NCBI RefSeq assembly: GCF_029892425.1
Contig: NZ_JARXWB010000009.1
Span: forward strand, 1-64,000
Source of the DNA: Bradyrhizobium sp. BR13661
Lineage (GTDB): Bacteria > Pseudomonadota > Alphaproteobacteria > Rhizobiales > Xanthobacteraceae
DNA: 64,000 bases
Direction of reading: 5' to 3'
In this document: one piece after another, positions 8,914 to 17,971 of the stretch
Layout of the letters: every line of letters begins with the position of its first letter
How positions within the stretch are numbered: the first letter of the stretch is position 1
Notes under the pieces: model-generated
Told to the model about the DNA's origin: nothing
What the model saw: the letters and a program-made list of their open reading frames with translations, nothing else
Databases searched by the model: none
Made by a program: the position numbers and the translations under genes

Positions 8914-9567
8914 TTGACCGCCGATTTGTTCGATAGCGTTGCCGAGGCCCAGCCGTCGCGCGAGGAGATCGCCGACGGCGCCATGTTGCTGCGTGGTTTC
9001 GTCAGGCCGATCGAGCGCGAGCTGATCGACACCGTGCGCGCCATCGTGGCGCAATCGCCGTTCCGCCGGATGACGACGCCCGGCGGCTACCAGATGTCGG
9101 TGGCCATGACCAATTGCGGCGAGCGCGGCTGGATCACCGATCACACCGGCTATCGCTACGATCCCATCGATCCGCGAACCGGCGCGCCGTGGCCAGCGAT
9201 GCCGGCGGTCCTGCGCGATCTCGCCCGCCGCGCGGCGGAGCAGGGCGGCTTTAAAGACTTCGCGCCCGATGCCTGCCTCGTCAATCGCTACGAGCCGGGT
9301 ACGCGGCTATCGCTGCACCAGGACAAGGACGAGCTGGATTTCTCTGCGCCGATCGTCTCGGTCTCGCTCGGCCTGCCCGCGACCTTCCTGTTCGGAGGCC
9401 TTGCGCGCGCCGACAAGCCGCGCCGCTTCCGGCTCGTCCATGGCGACGTCGTGGTCTGGGGCGGGCCATCGCGGTTCGCCTATCACGGCGTCGCGCCGCT
9501 CGCCGACGGCGAGCATGGGCTGCTCGGGCGGATCAGGATCAATTTGACCTTCCGCCGCACGCGCTGA
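8914..9567 (+). CDS. alkB: Alkylated DNA repair dioxygenase AlkB
   Basis: AlkB removes methyl groups from 1-methyladenine and 3-methylcytosine by 2OG-dependent oxidative demethylation. The protein (217 aa) follows E. coli AlkB closely: PFRxMxTPGGYxMSVAMTNCG, GWxTxxxGYxYxPIDPxT, PDACLxNRYxPGxxLSLHQDKDE and HGDVVVWGG. The iron ligands are H135 and D137 plus a distal His in FAYHG. No ATG fits the N terminus. TTG 8914 gives MTADLFD, which aligns with the start of the E. coli enzyme, so a rare TTG start is likely. Confidence 0.93.
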   Translation: MTADLFDSVAEAQPSREEIADGAMLLRGFVRPIERELIDTVRAIVAQSPFRRMTTPGGYQMSVAMTNCGERGWITDHTGYRYDPIDPRTGAPWPAMPAVLRDLARRAAEQGGFKDFAPDACLVNRYEPGTRLSLHQDKDELDFSAPIVSVSLGLPATFLFGGLARADKPRRFRLVHGDVVVWGGPSRFAYHGVAPLADGEHGLLGRIRINLTFRRTR

Positions 9568-9617
9568 CGTTTTCTCGCAGGCCTAGCTCGGTTAAGCTCC
9601 GGCGGGGAGGCGGCGAT

Positions 9618-10859
9618 ATGTCGACAGCACAGATCTCGGCTGATACTGGGACGGCCAATCGCACCGGCCTCTATCTCGCCGCGCTGCAGCTGGTGTTCAC
9701 GCTGGGCTGGACCACTTACGTCATCTACCTGCCGAAGCTTGCTGCACAGGTTGGCATCGCGCCGTCCGCCGTGATCCTCATCCTGATGCTGGATCAGGCG
9801 ATCTTCACCATTGCCGACACCGCGATGGGGATCGCCGCCGACAAGCTTGCGCCTGTTATCGGCAGGCTTGGCCTGTTCGTCGGGCTCGTGACTGCGATTT
9901 CCTGCGGCGCGTTTCTCGCGCTGCCCTTCGTTGCCGGTGCTGGCGCGTCTGCGCAGGGCTGGTTCATCGTGTTGATCGTGGTCTGGGCGGCCACCTCGTC
10001 GGCGCTGCGCGCGCCGCCGCTGACTTTGCTCGGCAAATACCGCGCGCGTCCGCAGGTGCCGTTCCTCGCCGCGCTCGCCATGCTCGGCTACGGCGTTGCC
10101 GGCGCGATCTCACCCTATCTCGGCGTGGTCTTGCGCGAGCACGACGCGCGGCTGCCGTTCGTGATCTCCAGCGTCGTGCTGCTGCTCACCGCGCTGGCGC
10201 TCTCGCGAATCGAATACGATGCCGCGCGGGATACGCCGCCGCCCACGCCTGAGGAGGCGGCCAAGCCGCTGGGCCTGACGTCGATTATCTTCATCGTCGC
10301 GATGGTCGCTCTCGCGCTCGGCTATCAGCTGCACTTTGCCATGAACAGCGCGCCGTTCTATCTGCGCTTTGCCAAGCCGGATCAGCTGCAATGGCTGATG
10401 CCGGTGTTCTGGATCGGCTTCAACATCGCGATGTTTCCGGCGAGCCTTATCGTCAAGCACCGCGGCGGCCTGATTGTGATGGGCGCGGCCGGGCTGTTCG
10501 GCGCGGTCGCGATCGCGGCGGCTGAATTCGCGGGAAGCCTCAACATTTTGATCGTCGCGCAATTTCTCGCCGGCGCTGCGTGGGGCTGCATGCTGATGAG
10601 CGCGATCTCGGCAGCGCTTGCGATCGGCTCGACCGGCGCGGAAGGCAAGGTGACGGGCCTCGTGTTCTCCGCGCTGGCGCTTGGCACGTTCGCGCGAATG
10701 GCGGCGGTCGCCGGCGGTCTGCAGAAAATCCCGGATTACGCGCCGATGCTGCACTGGGCGCCGGTTGCGTGCTGGTCGGTCGCAGGCGCCGGCCTCCTGG
10801 TGATCGCGGCCGCGCGGCTACAGGGCAGCACCCACCTCAAGGCTTCGGCGGGTGAATGA
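9618..10859 (+). CDS. MFS transporter
   Basis: A 413-aa inner-membrane major facilitator with about twelve hydrophobic segments, beginning at residue 16 (LYLAALQLVFTLGWTTYVIY). A short charged N terminus and a central hydrophilic loop (about 190-215, DTPPPTPEEAAK) separate two six-helix halves. GGGGAGG-like purines precede ATG 9618. The last 23 bases overlap the end of the convergent ThDP-enzyme gene. The substrate is unknown. Position next to the aromatic cluster makes an aromatic-acid transporter possible but unproven. Confidence 0.85.
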   Translation: MSTAQISADTGTANRTGLYLAALQLVFTLGWTTYVIYLPKLAAQVGIAPSAVILILMLDQAIFTIADTAMGIAADKLAPVIGRLGLFVGLVTAISCGAFLALPFVAGAGASAQGWFIVLIVVWAATSSALRAPPLTLLGKYRARPQVPFLAALAMLGYGVAGAISPYLGVVLREHDARLPFVISSVVLLLTALALSRIEYDAARDTPPPTPEEAAKPLGLTSIIFIVAMVALALGYQLHFAMNSAPFYLRFAKPDQLQWLMPVFWIGFNIAMFPASLIVKHRGGLIVMGAAGLFGAVAIAAAEFAGSLNILIVAQFLAGAAWGCMLMSAISAALAIGSTGAEGKVTGLVFSALALGTFARMAAVAGGLQKIPDYAPMLHWAPVACWSVAGAGLLVIAAARLQGSTHLKASAGE

Positions 10860-12462
10860 ACGCCCACGGGCTCACTTCGGAATCCCTGGTCACCTCGACG
10901 GAGATCAGGTAGGGCCCGCCATGCGCCAGCGCCTTCTCCATCGCCGCCTTGAACTGGTCCGGCGCCGTGACGCGCGCAGAGGCTACGCCAAAGGATTCAG
11001 CCAGTTTGACGAAGTCCGGATTGACCAGGTCGGACGCCACCACGCGACCGTCAAAGCGTTCGCGCTGGTCGCGACGGACATTGCCATAGGCGTTGTTGTT
11101 GAACACCAGCGTCACCACGCCGATGTTGAACTGCACGGCGGTGGCAAGCTCCTGCACGCCGAACATGAAGCCGCCGTCGCCGGTGATCGCCACCACCGGC
11201 TTGTCCGGGTTGGCGACCTTGGCTCCGAGCGCAGTCGGGAAGCCCGAGCCAAGCGTGCCCTGATAGCCTGACGTGACGAAAGTGCGCGGCTCATAGATCG
11301 GAAAGCCGTACCAGGAGGCGAAGCCGAACTGCGACAGCTCGTCGGTCACGATCGCGTTCGCCGGCAGCACCTCGCGCAGGATGTTGAGATACGCCATCTG
11401 CGGCTGGATGCGCTGGATCTCCTGCTGCGCCGTCGCGGTGGCGTCTCGGATCGCGGCGCGTCGGCCGGCGGTCTTGCTGTATCCGGCCTTGCTGACGGCC
11501 GCAGCGAGATCGGCGGTGGCGGCCTTGGCATCGGCGACGATCGCTGTGTTCGAGGGATAGCGTCGCATCTCGACGGGATCGATGTCGATGCGGATGCTCT
11601 TGAGGCCGTCGGGCTGGTACGGCCAGCGCGACATGGTCGGCAGCTCCAGCCGCGTGCCGATGCCGATCATCAGATCGGTCTTGGCCCACAGCTTGTAGGC
11701 GGCGGCCATGGTGAGGCCGAGTTCGTGCGCATTGGAGACGATGCCGCGGCCGCTGCGGAAAGCAACGACAGGGGCATCGATCATCTCGGCCAGTTCGAGG
11801 ATCTCCGCGCGCGCGTCGATCGCGCCGCTGCCGACGAAAATCATCGGCGCCTTGCTGTTCTTGATCAGCGCGGTCGCCTGCCTGATCATATCAGGATCAG
11901 GCTGCGGCGCGGGCAGCGGCTCCAGCACCTGTGCGGCGGCGGTCTCGGCGCGCTGGGTGAAGATATCCCAGGGCATCTCGACCGAGGCTGGACCACGTCG
12001 TCCCGACATCATCTCCTGAAAGGCGCGCGCGACGGTCGTCGGTGCGTTGCCGGGATGTTCGATGCGGTCGGCCCATTTCACATAGGTCCGCAAGGTCGCG
12101 AGCTGGTCCGGCATCTCGTGCAGATGACCGCGGCCCTTGCCGAGAAACTGCGTCGGCACCTGGCCGGTGACGCACAGCACCGGCTCGTTGCAGCCGAAAG
12201 CTGTCAGCAGCGCGGCACTGGCGTTGAGCACGCCGGGGCCGGGCACCACGCTGAACACGCCGGGCTTGCCGCTGGAGCGTGCATAGCCGAAAGCCATGTA
12301 GCCGCAGGCCTGCTCATGCCGTGCACCGATCACCTTGAGCTGGGCCTGGTGGAAGGCGTCGAACAGGCCGTAGACCTGCGCGCCGGGCAGGCCGAACACG
12401 GTGTCGACGCCATGGGCGACAAGCCCGCTTACGATCGCTTCGCCGCCGGTGAGGGTGGTCAT
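10837..12462 (-). CDS. Thiamine-diphosphate-dependent enzyme (acetolactate synthase/2-oxoacid decarboxylase-like)
   Basis: A 541-aa ThDP enzyme with the normal three-domain order. The PYR domain has the activating Glu in ARHEQACGYMAFGYAR (about residue 50). The central domain spans about 190-330. The PP domain has the ThDP/Mg motif GDGGFMFG...NN (about 430-460). It is the last gene of the minus-strand aromatic cluster, 25 bases after the FAH-family gene. Anabolic acetolactate synthase normally comes with a small subunit, which is absent here, so a catabolic role is more likely. Decarboxylation of an aryl-pyruvate or benzoylformate-type acid feeding the ring-cleavage pathway is one option. Confidence 0.8.
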   Translation of the reverse strand: MTTLTGGEAIVSGLVAHGVDTVFGLPGAQVYGLFDAFHQAQLKVIGARHEQACGYMAFGYARSSGKPGVFSVVPGPGVLNASAALLTAFGCNEPVLCVTGQVPTQFLGKGRGHLHEMPDQLATLRTYVKWADRIEHPGNAPTTVARAFQEMMSGRRGPASVEMPWDIFTQRAETAAAQVLEPLPAPQPDPDMIRQATALIKNSKAPMIFVGSGAIDARAEILELAEMIDAPVVAFRSGRGIVSNAHELGLTMAAAYKLWAKTDLMIGIGTRLELPTMSRWPYQPDGLKSIRIDIDPVEMRRYPSNTAIVADAKAATADLAAAVSKAGYSKTAGRRAAIRDATATAQQEIQRIQPQMAYLNILREVLPANAIVTDELSQFGFASWYGFPIYEPRTFVTSGYQGTLGSGFPTALGAKVANPDKPVVAITGDGGFMFGVQELATAVQFNIGVVTLVFNNNAYGNVRRDQRERFDGRVVASDLVNPDFVKLAESFGVASARVTAPDQFKAAMEKALAHGGPYLISVEVTRDSEVSPWAFIHPPKP

Positions 12463-12487
12463 TGCATCATTCCAGTTCGATTGTTGA

Positions 12488-13357
12488 TCAGGCTTCGTCG
12501 ACGACGCCGTTGCGCAACGTGCCGATGCCCTCGGCCGCGACCTCGATGACGTCGCCGGGCTTTAAGTACCGCGGCGGATCGAACCGCGCACCTGCGCCGG
12601 TCGGCGTGCCCGTGACGATGACGTCGCCGGGGACGAGCGTCGCGAAGGTCGAGATATAGCTGATGAGATAGCGGAACGGAAACATCAGCCGGCTGGTGCG
12701 GTCGTCCTGCCGCAGCTCGCCGTTGACATGGGTGGTCAGCCTGATGTCGGCGATCTGCGCTTCCCTGGTGTAGGGCACCAGCCACGGCCCGAGGCTGCCG
12801 CTGGAATCAAAGTTCTTGCCCTGCGTCACGTTGAACTTGGCGTGACGCAGCCAGTCGCGCACCGAACCCTCGTTGCAGAGGGTGAGCGCTGCGATGTGAT
12901 CGAGTGCGGCACTCTCCTTGATGTGCCGGCCGGGCTTGCCGATCACCAGCGCGATCTCACCCTCATAGTCGAGCTGCGCGGATGCGCGCGGACGCACCAG
13001 CGGCGTGTCGTGGCCCACAAACGAGCGAGGCGAGCGCATGAACATGCTCGGATATTTCGGCGCCTCCTGGCCGTCCTTGTACTCGGCGTTACGATCAGGA
13101 TAGTTGACGCCGATGCAGATGATCTTCTCCGGTGCTGGCACCGGCGGCAGCCAGGTGATCTCGTCGAGCGCGTGAACCGGCGTGCGACCGGCGGCCTCTT
13201 CGGCGAAGCTCACGAGCTTTCCGGCGGCGATCACTTCACGCAGCGTCGGATAGTCCTTCGCGTAGCGCGCGGAGAGATCGACGATGCCGCCCGCAAGGAC
13301 GGCGCCGTAGCGGGTTGCACCATTGAGGGAATAGGTGGCGAGGCGGGGGAGTTTCAT
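12488..13357 (-). CDS. hpaG: Fumarylacetoacetate hydrolase-family protein (HpaG-like decarboxylase/isomerase)
   Basis: A 289-aa FAH-family enzyme. The family core is present: GVNY near residue 101, LDYEGEIALVIGK with metal-binding Glu residues (about 145-157), QGKNFDSSGSLGPW near 192-205, and a GDVIVTGTPTGAG loop near 249-261. In homoprotocatechuate degradation this family performs 5-oxopent-3-ene-1,2,5-tricarboxylate decarboxylation and isomerisation. Setting in the hpa-type cluster supports that call, but the fold also fits 2-hydroxyhepta-2,4-diene-1,7-dioate isomerase or other acylpyruvases. It starts three bases after the dioxygenase stop. Confidence 0.75.
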   Translation of the reverse strand: MKLPRLATYSLNGATRYGAVLAGGIVDLSARYAKDYPTLREVIAAGKLVSFAEEAAGRTPVHALDEITWLPPVPAPEKIICIGVNYPDRNAEYKDGQEAPKYPSMFMRSPRSFVGHDTPLVRPRASAQLDYEGEIALVIGKPGRHIKESAALDHIAALTLCNEGSVRDWLRHAKFNVTQGKNFDSSGSLGPWLVPYTREAQIADIRLTTHVNGELRQDDRTSRLMFPFRYLISYISTFATLVPGDVIVTGTPTGAGARFDPPRYLKPGDVIEVAAEGIGTLRNGVVDEA

Positions 13358-13360
13358 GGC

Positions 13361-14344
13361 CTAATCCGCCACCAGCACATCGGCCACGAATTTCGGTTCA
13401 CGCACGACCTGTCCCGTAAAAGGCGAGCCCTGCTCGAACCAGGAGCGCGGCGCGGGCGCGCCCCACAGCGTCTGGCGGCGCGGATCGCGCAACGACCAGC
13501 GCAGCGGCTCATGGTCGTGATCTCCGGTGAAGTAGTCGCTGGTGTAGAGCTCGAGACGATGTCCATCGGGATCGCGGACGTAAAGGAAGAACGCGTTCGA
13601 AATGCCGTGGCGTCCCGGGCCGCGCTCGATGTTCTTCACAAAGCCCTGTGAGGCCATCACGTCGCAGAGATGGATGATGTTCATCGCCGTCGGCGTCCAG
13701 TAGGCGAAGTGGTGCAGCCGCGGACCCTTGCCGTTGGTGATGGCGAAGTCGTGGACGTTGCCCTTGCGATGCATCCAGGCGGCGGCGATGCGGCCGTTCG
13801 GTCCGTCTTCCTCGGCATATTCGGTGAGGCGGAAGCCCAGCCGGGCATAGAAGTCGATGGTGTCCTGGACCTCGGCAGCGAAGACGTTGAAATGGTCGAG
13901 CCGCTGCGGATGGCACCCCCTGTAGAGGTCATAGCGGCGCAAGAGATGCGGCCGGCGCTCCATCGAGGCGTAGAGCTCGATCTGGAAGCCGAACGGATCG
14001 GTGAACTGCAGCGTGCGGCCTTGGAAGGGCTGGTCGACGAAGGCGTAGTTGAGACTGTTCTCGGAGAGGAACTTTGCGGCCTTGTCGAGATCTTTGTCGT
14101 TGCCGACTTTGAAGCCGAGCCTGTTGCAGGCGGGCACGGCCGCTTTGCGCAGCACCAGCGAGTGATGCTGATGCTCCTCGGCGGCACGCAAATACACGAC
14201 ATTGGTGTCGGCGTCCTCGACATGCAGGCCGACTGTGGTCTCGTAGAACTCGCGGCTCAGCTTCAGGTCGGTGACGTCGAGCACGACGTGGCTGGAGCGG
14301 ATGATGTTGAATGGCGGCTCGAAGATGTGTTGCGGTACCGGCAT
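13361..14344 (-). CDS. Extradiol ring-cleavage dioxygenase, type I VOC (HpaD-like)
   Basis: A 327-aa type I extradiol dioxygenase with two VOC modules. The N-terminal module begins SSHVVLDVTDLKLSREFY. The C-terminal catalytic module starts near residue 148 with RLDHFNVFA, and HHFAYWTP and LELYTSDYFTGDHD provide the second His and the Glu of the 2-His-1-carboxylate iron site. It would cleave a catechol such as homoprotocatechuate (3,4-dihydroxyphenylacetate) to a muconic semialdehyde. Neighbouring hpaE/F/H-type genes make homoprotocatechuate the best guess. The gene is in the middle of a tightly packed minus-strand operon. Confidence 0.8.
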   Translation of the reverse strand: MPVPQHIFEPPFNIIRSSHVVLDVTDLKLSREFYETTVGLHVEDADTNVVYLRAAEEHQHHSLVLRKAAVPACNRLGFKVGNDKDLDKAAKFLSENSLNYAFVDQPFQGRTLQFTDPFGFQIELYASMERRPHLLRRYDLYRGCHPQRLDHFNVFAAEVQDTIDFYARLGFRLTEYAEEDGPNGRIAAAWMHRKGNVHDFAITNGKGPRLHHFAYWTPTAMNIIHLCDVMASQGFVKNIERGPGRHGISNAFFLYVRDPDGHRLELYTSDYFTGDHDHEPLRWSLRDPRRQTLWGAPAPRSWFEQGSPFTGQVVREPKFVADVLVAD

Positions 14345-14370
14345 TTGCGTTTCCCTCGGAGCGACGAACG

Positions 14371-15909
14371 TCAGAGTCCCAGTTTCTGGATCTTGTGCGT
14401 GCCCCGCGCCAGCGAGACATGCTTGGTTTCCATGTAGAAGTCGAACGAGTAATCGCCGCCGTCGCGGCCGATGCCGGAGGCCTTCATGCCGCCGAACGGC
14501 GTCGGCAGATGGCGCACGTTTTCCGAGTTCAGCCAGATCATGCCGGCCTCGAGCGCGTCGGCAACGCGCAAGGCTCGGCCCACATCGTTGGTCCAGACAT
14601 AGCCGGTCAGGCCATAACGGATGTCGTTGGCGATCTCGATCGCGTTTTTCTCGTCCTTGAAGGGCAGCACGGTGAGGAAGGGGCCGAACACCTCTTCCTG
14701 CGCCACGCGCATCTTGCCGTTCGCGCCGGTCACCAGCGTCGGTTCGACATAATGTCCGCCGCCAGGGCCATCATAGGCCTTGCCACCGACCGCGATCGTT
14801 GCGCCGTCCTGCCGCGCGACATCGAAATAGGAGCACACCTTGGCCAGGTGCCGCTCGTGGATCAGTGGCCCGATTTCGGTGGCGGGATCGAGGGGATGAC
14901 CGACCTTCAGCGCCTTCACGCGCGCAGTCAGCTTCTCGATGAATTTTTCCGCGATGCTCGCCTGGATCAGCAGGCGGCTCGACGAGGTGCAGCGCTCGCC
15001 GTTGAGCGAGTAGATCATGAACACGACGGCATCGAGCGCGCGGTCCATATCGGCATCGTCGAACACGATGACGGGGTTCTTGCCGCCGAGCTCGAAATGC
15101 ACGCGCTTCAAGGTCGGCGCGCCCTGAACCATGATCGCCGAACCCGTCGCGCTCTCGCCGACAAACCCGATCGCCTTGATCGCGGGATGCTCGGTCAGTG
15201 CCTTGCCGGCTTCCTCACCGAAGCCGTGCACGGTGTTGAGCACGCCGTCGGGCACGCCGGCCTCCTTAACGAGCTTCGACAAGATAGCGGCCGTCACCGG
15301 CGACCATTCGGCCGGCTTGTGCACGACCGTGCAGCCCGCGGCGAGCGCAGGGGCGATCTTCCAGGTCGAGAGCATGAACGGCGTATTCCATGGCGTGATC
15401 ACGCCGACAGGGCCGATCGGCACGCGGGTCGAGACGTTCCAGTGCTCGTCGCTCGGCGTGTTGAGGCCGTCGCGCGCCTCGGCGCATTTGTCGGCGAAGA
15501 AGCGGAAATTCTCGGCGGCGCGGATCGCGGCCTTGGCCATGAAGCGATAGGCTTGGCCGGTGTCGATGCATTCGAGCACGGCGATGTCTTCGGCATTGTC
15601 TTCGATCGCGTCGGCCACCCGATGCAGCAGCTTGCGCCGCATCGCCGGCCCCATGTCCCGCCAGGACTTGAAGGCGAGCGCCGCAGCCGTCGCCGCGGCA
15701 TCGATGTCCTCGGCATCGCCGCGCGCGACGGTTGCGAGCACGGCGCCATCGACCGGCGACTTGGTCTCAAAGGTCTGGCCGGAGATCGCCGGCACGATCT
15801 TGCCGTCGATCATGTGGCCGATGCCGTCCGCCTGCAGCTTCTTGAGCAGCGGCGCGACGCGGTCGCGGTTGGCCTGGAATATGTCGGTTTTCGGGGTAGG
15901 CTTATCCAT
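14371..15909 (-). CDS. hpaE: 5-carboxymethyl-2-hydroxymuconate semialdehyde dehydrogenase (HpaE-like)
   Basis: A 512-aa aldehyde dehydrogenase that oxidises the semialdehyde made by ring cleavage, using NAD+. GPVGVITPWNTP, HKPAEWSP and GFVGESATG form the cofactor site. FELGGKN holds the general-base Glu (about residue 284), and NGERCTSSSR holds the catalytic Cys (about 318). It overlaps the upstream hpaF-like gene by eight bases, so both are translated from one message. The exact semialdehyde is inferred from context. Confidence 0.85.
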   Translation of the reverse strand: MDKPTPKTDIFQANRDRVAPLLKKLQADGIGHMIDGKIVPAISGQTFETKSPVDGAVLATVARGDAEDIDAAATAAALAFKSWRDMGPAMRRKLLHRVADAIEDNAEDIAVLECIDTGQAYRFMAKAAIRAAENFRFFADKCAEARDGLNTPSDEHWNVSTRVPIGPVGVITPWNTPFMLSTWKIAPALAAGCTVVHKPAEWSPVTAAILSKLVKEAGVPDGVLNTVHGFGEEAGKALTEHPAIKAIGFVGESATGSAIMVQGAPTLKRVHFELGGKNPVIVFDDADMDRALDAVVFMIYSLNGERCTSSSRLLIQASIAEKFIEKLTARVKALKVGHPLDPATEIGPLIHERHLAKVCSYFDVARQDGATIAVGGKAYDGPGGGHYVEPTLVTGANGKMRVAQEEVFGPFLTVLPFKDEKNAIEIANDIRYGLTGYVWTNDVGRALRVADALEAGMIWLNSENVRHLPTPFGGMKASGIGRDGGDYSFDFYMETKHVSLARGTHKIQKLGL

Positions 15910-16300
15910 GGGCGGCCTCCACTTTCAATGCGTCGTGGATGTTGTTGCGCTTCCAGCTGGTGTCCTTGTCGTTGATCTGCATGTCGAACGACAAGGCGAA
16001 CTTGCTGGCGGCAAAGACGGGATCAAGATGCTTAGAGAGCGCCTGGAAGACATGCTCGCCGGCTTTCTGACGGGTCGGCAGATCGCGGCCTTCGCCGATG
16101 CGCAGCACCATGTCGAGAAAGCCGTAATCGTGCCTGTTATCGGCAATCGCATAATGTTCACACCTGACGGCGCGAACGCGGATGCCGCCAAGCGGGAAGA
16201 TGCCGGTCTCGACGGCCGCCTTGCGCACGATCTCGCAGACGGCGCCGATGTCGAGACGGCCATCGAGATTGGCCGAATATTCGATCGTGAAATGCGGCAT
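15902..16300 (-). CDS. hpaF: 5-carboxymethyl-2-hydroxymuconate delta-isomerase (HpaF-like)
   Basis: A 132-aa tautomerase-superfamily protein beginning MPHFTIEYSANL, with the N-terminal Pro that acts as general base after Met removal. The rest (DYGFLDMVLRIGEGR, ALSFDMQIND) fits the HpaF family. The open frame runs upstream to 16645, overlapping the hydratase gene. ATG 16300 is chosen because GGAG lies upstream and the catalytic Pro must be residue 2. It overlaps hpaE by eight bases. Confidence 0.85.
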   Translation of the reverse strand: MPHFTIEYSANLDGRLDIGAVCEIVRKAAVETGIFPLGGIRVRAVRCEHYAIADNRHDYGFLDMVLRIGEGRDLPTRQKAGEHVFQALSKHLDPVFAASKFALSFDMQINDKDTSWKRNNIHDALKVEAAHG

Positions 16301-16334
16301 GGCAGTTTCACTCCCTGTGTATTCTTGTTGCTTT

Positions 16335-17141
16335 CTAAGCGAAGTAGCAGCTGACCGAGCCGTAGGCGCCATAGTCGGCTTGAATTGTGTCGCCCTTGCG
16401 GGTCTCGATCGGACGGATGAAGGAGCCCGCCAGCACGACCTGACCGGGCTCGAGCGCAAGGCCGAGCGGCGCGATCTTGTTGGCGAGCCACGCCACGGCG
16501 GTCGCGGGATGATTGAGCACGCCCGCGGCAAGCCCGGTCTCTTCCAGCTGGCCGTTCTTGAAGCACAGCGCGCCGATCCAGCGCAGGTCGGCATCCAGCG
16601 GACGGATCGGCCGTCCGCCGAGCACGATGCCGGCATTCGCGGCATTGTCGGCGATGGTGTCGTAGATCTTGCGCATCGCCTTGGTCTTGGGATCGACGCG
16701 CTCGATGCGCGTATCCAGGATCTCCAGCGCCGGCACGACGAAATCGGTGGCGTTGAGCACGTCGAATAGCGTGCAATTGGGCCCTTCGAGCCGCTTGCTC
16801 ATCACGAAGGCGAGCTCGGCCTCGACGCGCGTCGCGATGAATCGCTCGGTCGGCACCAGGCCGCCGTCGGCGAAGAACATGTCGTCGAGCAGGACGCCGG
16901 AATCCGGCTCGTCGATGTTGAGCGCGCTCTGCATCGCCTTCGAGGTCAGGCCGATCTTGTGGCCTTTGACGACGCGCCCTTCGGCGATCTTGATGTCGAC
17001 CCATGCCTTCTGAATCGCGTAGGCATGGGCGATGGTGATGTCTGGGAAGTCCTGCGAGAGCTGCCGGATCTGCACGCGGGTCTTCTCCGCCTGGTGCAGA
17101 CGTTTCGCGCAGGCTTGGATATCGTCGTTCGAAAGCGCCAT
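16335..17141 (-). CDS. hpaH: 2-oxo-hept-4-ene-1,7-dioate hydratase (HpaH-like)
   Basis: A 268-aa hydratase of the 2-keto-4-pentenoate hydratase (MhpD/HpaH) family, which adds water to the dienoate made after ring cleavage. The core block [14 protein letters not shown] (about residues 58-71), [11 protein letters not shown] with metal-binding Glu residues (about 106-116), and the C-terminal [12 protein letters not shown] match the family. It is the first gene of the minus-strand operon. Its start is 33 bases from the palindromic operator shared with the divergent MarR gene. Confidence 0.85.
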   Translation of the reverse strand: MALSNDDIQACAKRLHQAEKTRVQIRQLSQDFPDITIAHAYAIQKAWVDIKIAEGRVVKGHKIGLTSKAMQSALNIDEPDSGVLLDDMFFADGGLVPTERFIATRVEAELAFVMSKRLEGPNCTLFDVLNATDFVVPALEILDTRIERVDPKTKAMRKIYDTIADNAANAGIVLGGRPIRPLDADLRWIGALCFKNGQLEETGLAAGVLNHPATAVAWLANKIAPLGLALEPGQVVLAGSFIRPIETRKGDTIQADYGAYGSVSCYFA

Positions 17142-17173
17142 CGGTGATCTGCCAAATCCTGGTGCCGGGAGTT

Positions 17174-17189
17174 ACTTAACATGTTAAGT
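17174..17189. promoter_or_regulatory. Perfect 16-bp palindrome, probable MarR-type operator
   Basis: ACTTAACATGTTAAGT is a perfect inverted repeat with no spacer, lying between hpaH-like (minus) and marR (plus). MarR/HpaR regulators bind AT-rich palindromes of this size. Its AT content stands out against the GC-rich surroundings. The regulator probably represses both directions and is released by an aromatic ligand, which is inference. Confidence 0.7.
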
Positions 17190-17266
17190 GAATGCGTCAA
17201 TCGCAATTCGCCTATGCTGCACCGCAAACGTTTTCCGGTCTGAACGGGCGGCTTTGAAAGAGCGTT

Positions 17267-17785
17267 ATGGCCAAGAAATCCACTGAACCCACCAGCGCAA
17301 ACGCGGCTGCCGCGCGGCAAGTGCCGATGCGCGATTTCTCCCGATCGCTGCCGATGTCGCTCTTGCGGGCGCGCGAGGCGGTGATGCGGCAATTTCGCCC
17401 ATCGCTGCGCGAGCATGGTTTGACCGAGCAGCAATGGCGCATCCTGCGCGCGCTCGCCGCGATCGAGGCCGCCGAGGTCACGGAACTCGCGCGCACGGCA
17501 TTTCTCCTCGGACCGAGCCTGTCGCGCATCCTGCGGGATCTCGAGGCGCGCAATTTGATCGAGCGCAAGACGGCGAAGGCGGACCAGCGCCGCAGCATGG
17601 TGTCGATCTCGAAAGAGGGTGTGAAGCTGATGGCGTCGGTCGCGCCGTCGTCGGAAGCAATTTATGCCGAGATCACGCAGCGTTTCGGCGCGCGCAAACT
17701 TGCCGAGCTGCAGGAGATGCTGGGCGAGCTTGAGCAGAGCCTCGCAGGGCTCGGCGCCGGCGATGAGGCAAGTGCCGAGGAGTGA
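17267..17785 (+). CDS. hpaR: MarR-family transcriptional regulator (HpaR-like)
   Basis: A 172-aa MarR protein with a winged helix. The recognition region runs EQQWRILRALAAIEAAEVTELARTAFLLGPSLSRILRDLEARNLIERK (about residues 48-95), followed by the wing KADQRRSMVSISKEG. A longer N-terminal tail of about 25 residues precedes the first helix. It is divergent from the hpaHFEDG-like operon with a perfect palindrome in between, and upstream of an HpaI-type aldolase. It is the likely local repressor of homoprotocatechuate catabolism. Confidence 0.85.
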   Translation: MAKKSTEPTSANAAAARQVPMRDFSRSLPMSLLRAREAVMRQFRPSLREHGLTEQQWRILRALAAIEAAEVTELARTAFLLGPSLSRILRDLEARNLIERKTAKADQRRSMVSISKEGVKLMASVAPSSEAIYAEITQRFGARKLAELQEMLGELEQSLAGLGAGDEASAEE

Positions 17786-17923
17786 AACCAGATATGCGCT
17801 TGGGTGCGGCAACAGCCATGGACATTGCCGCGTTTTTTAGCTCAAAGTGCCGCCCAAGCTGATCCGTCCAAAATCGGCATCGGAAAGCAGGATCGCGCTG
17901 TTGCGGCGCTCGTCATGGTGACG

Positions 17924-17959
17924 AAGATCCAGGCAACAGAGAAGATCCAGGCAACAAAG
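17924..17959 (+). repeat. 18-bp tandem duplication before the aldolase start
   Basis: AAGATCCAGGCAACAGAG (17924-17941) is followed directly by AAGATCCAGGCAACAAAG, with one mismatch. If translated from the upstream ATG 17915 the repeat would encode KIQATE-KIQATK at the N terminus of the aldolase. It looks like a recent slippage duplication in the leader. Confidence 0.85.
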
Positions 17960-17971
17960 AAGGAAGGCAAC

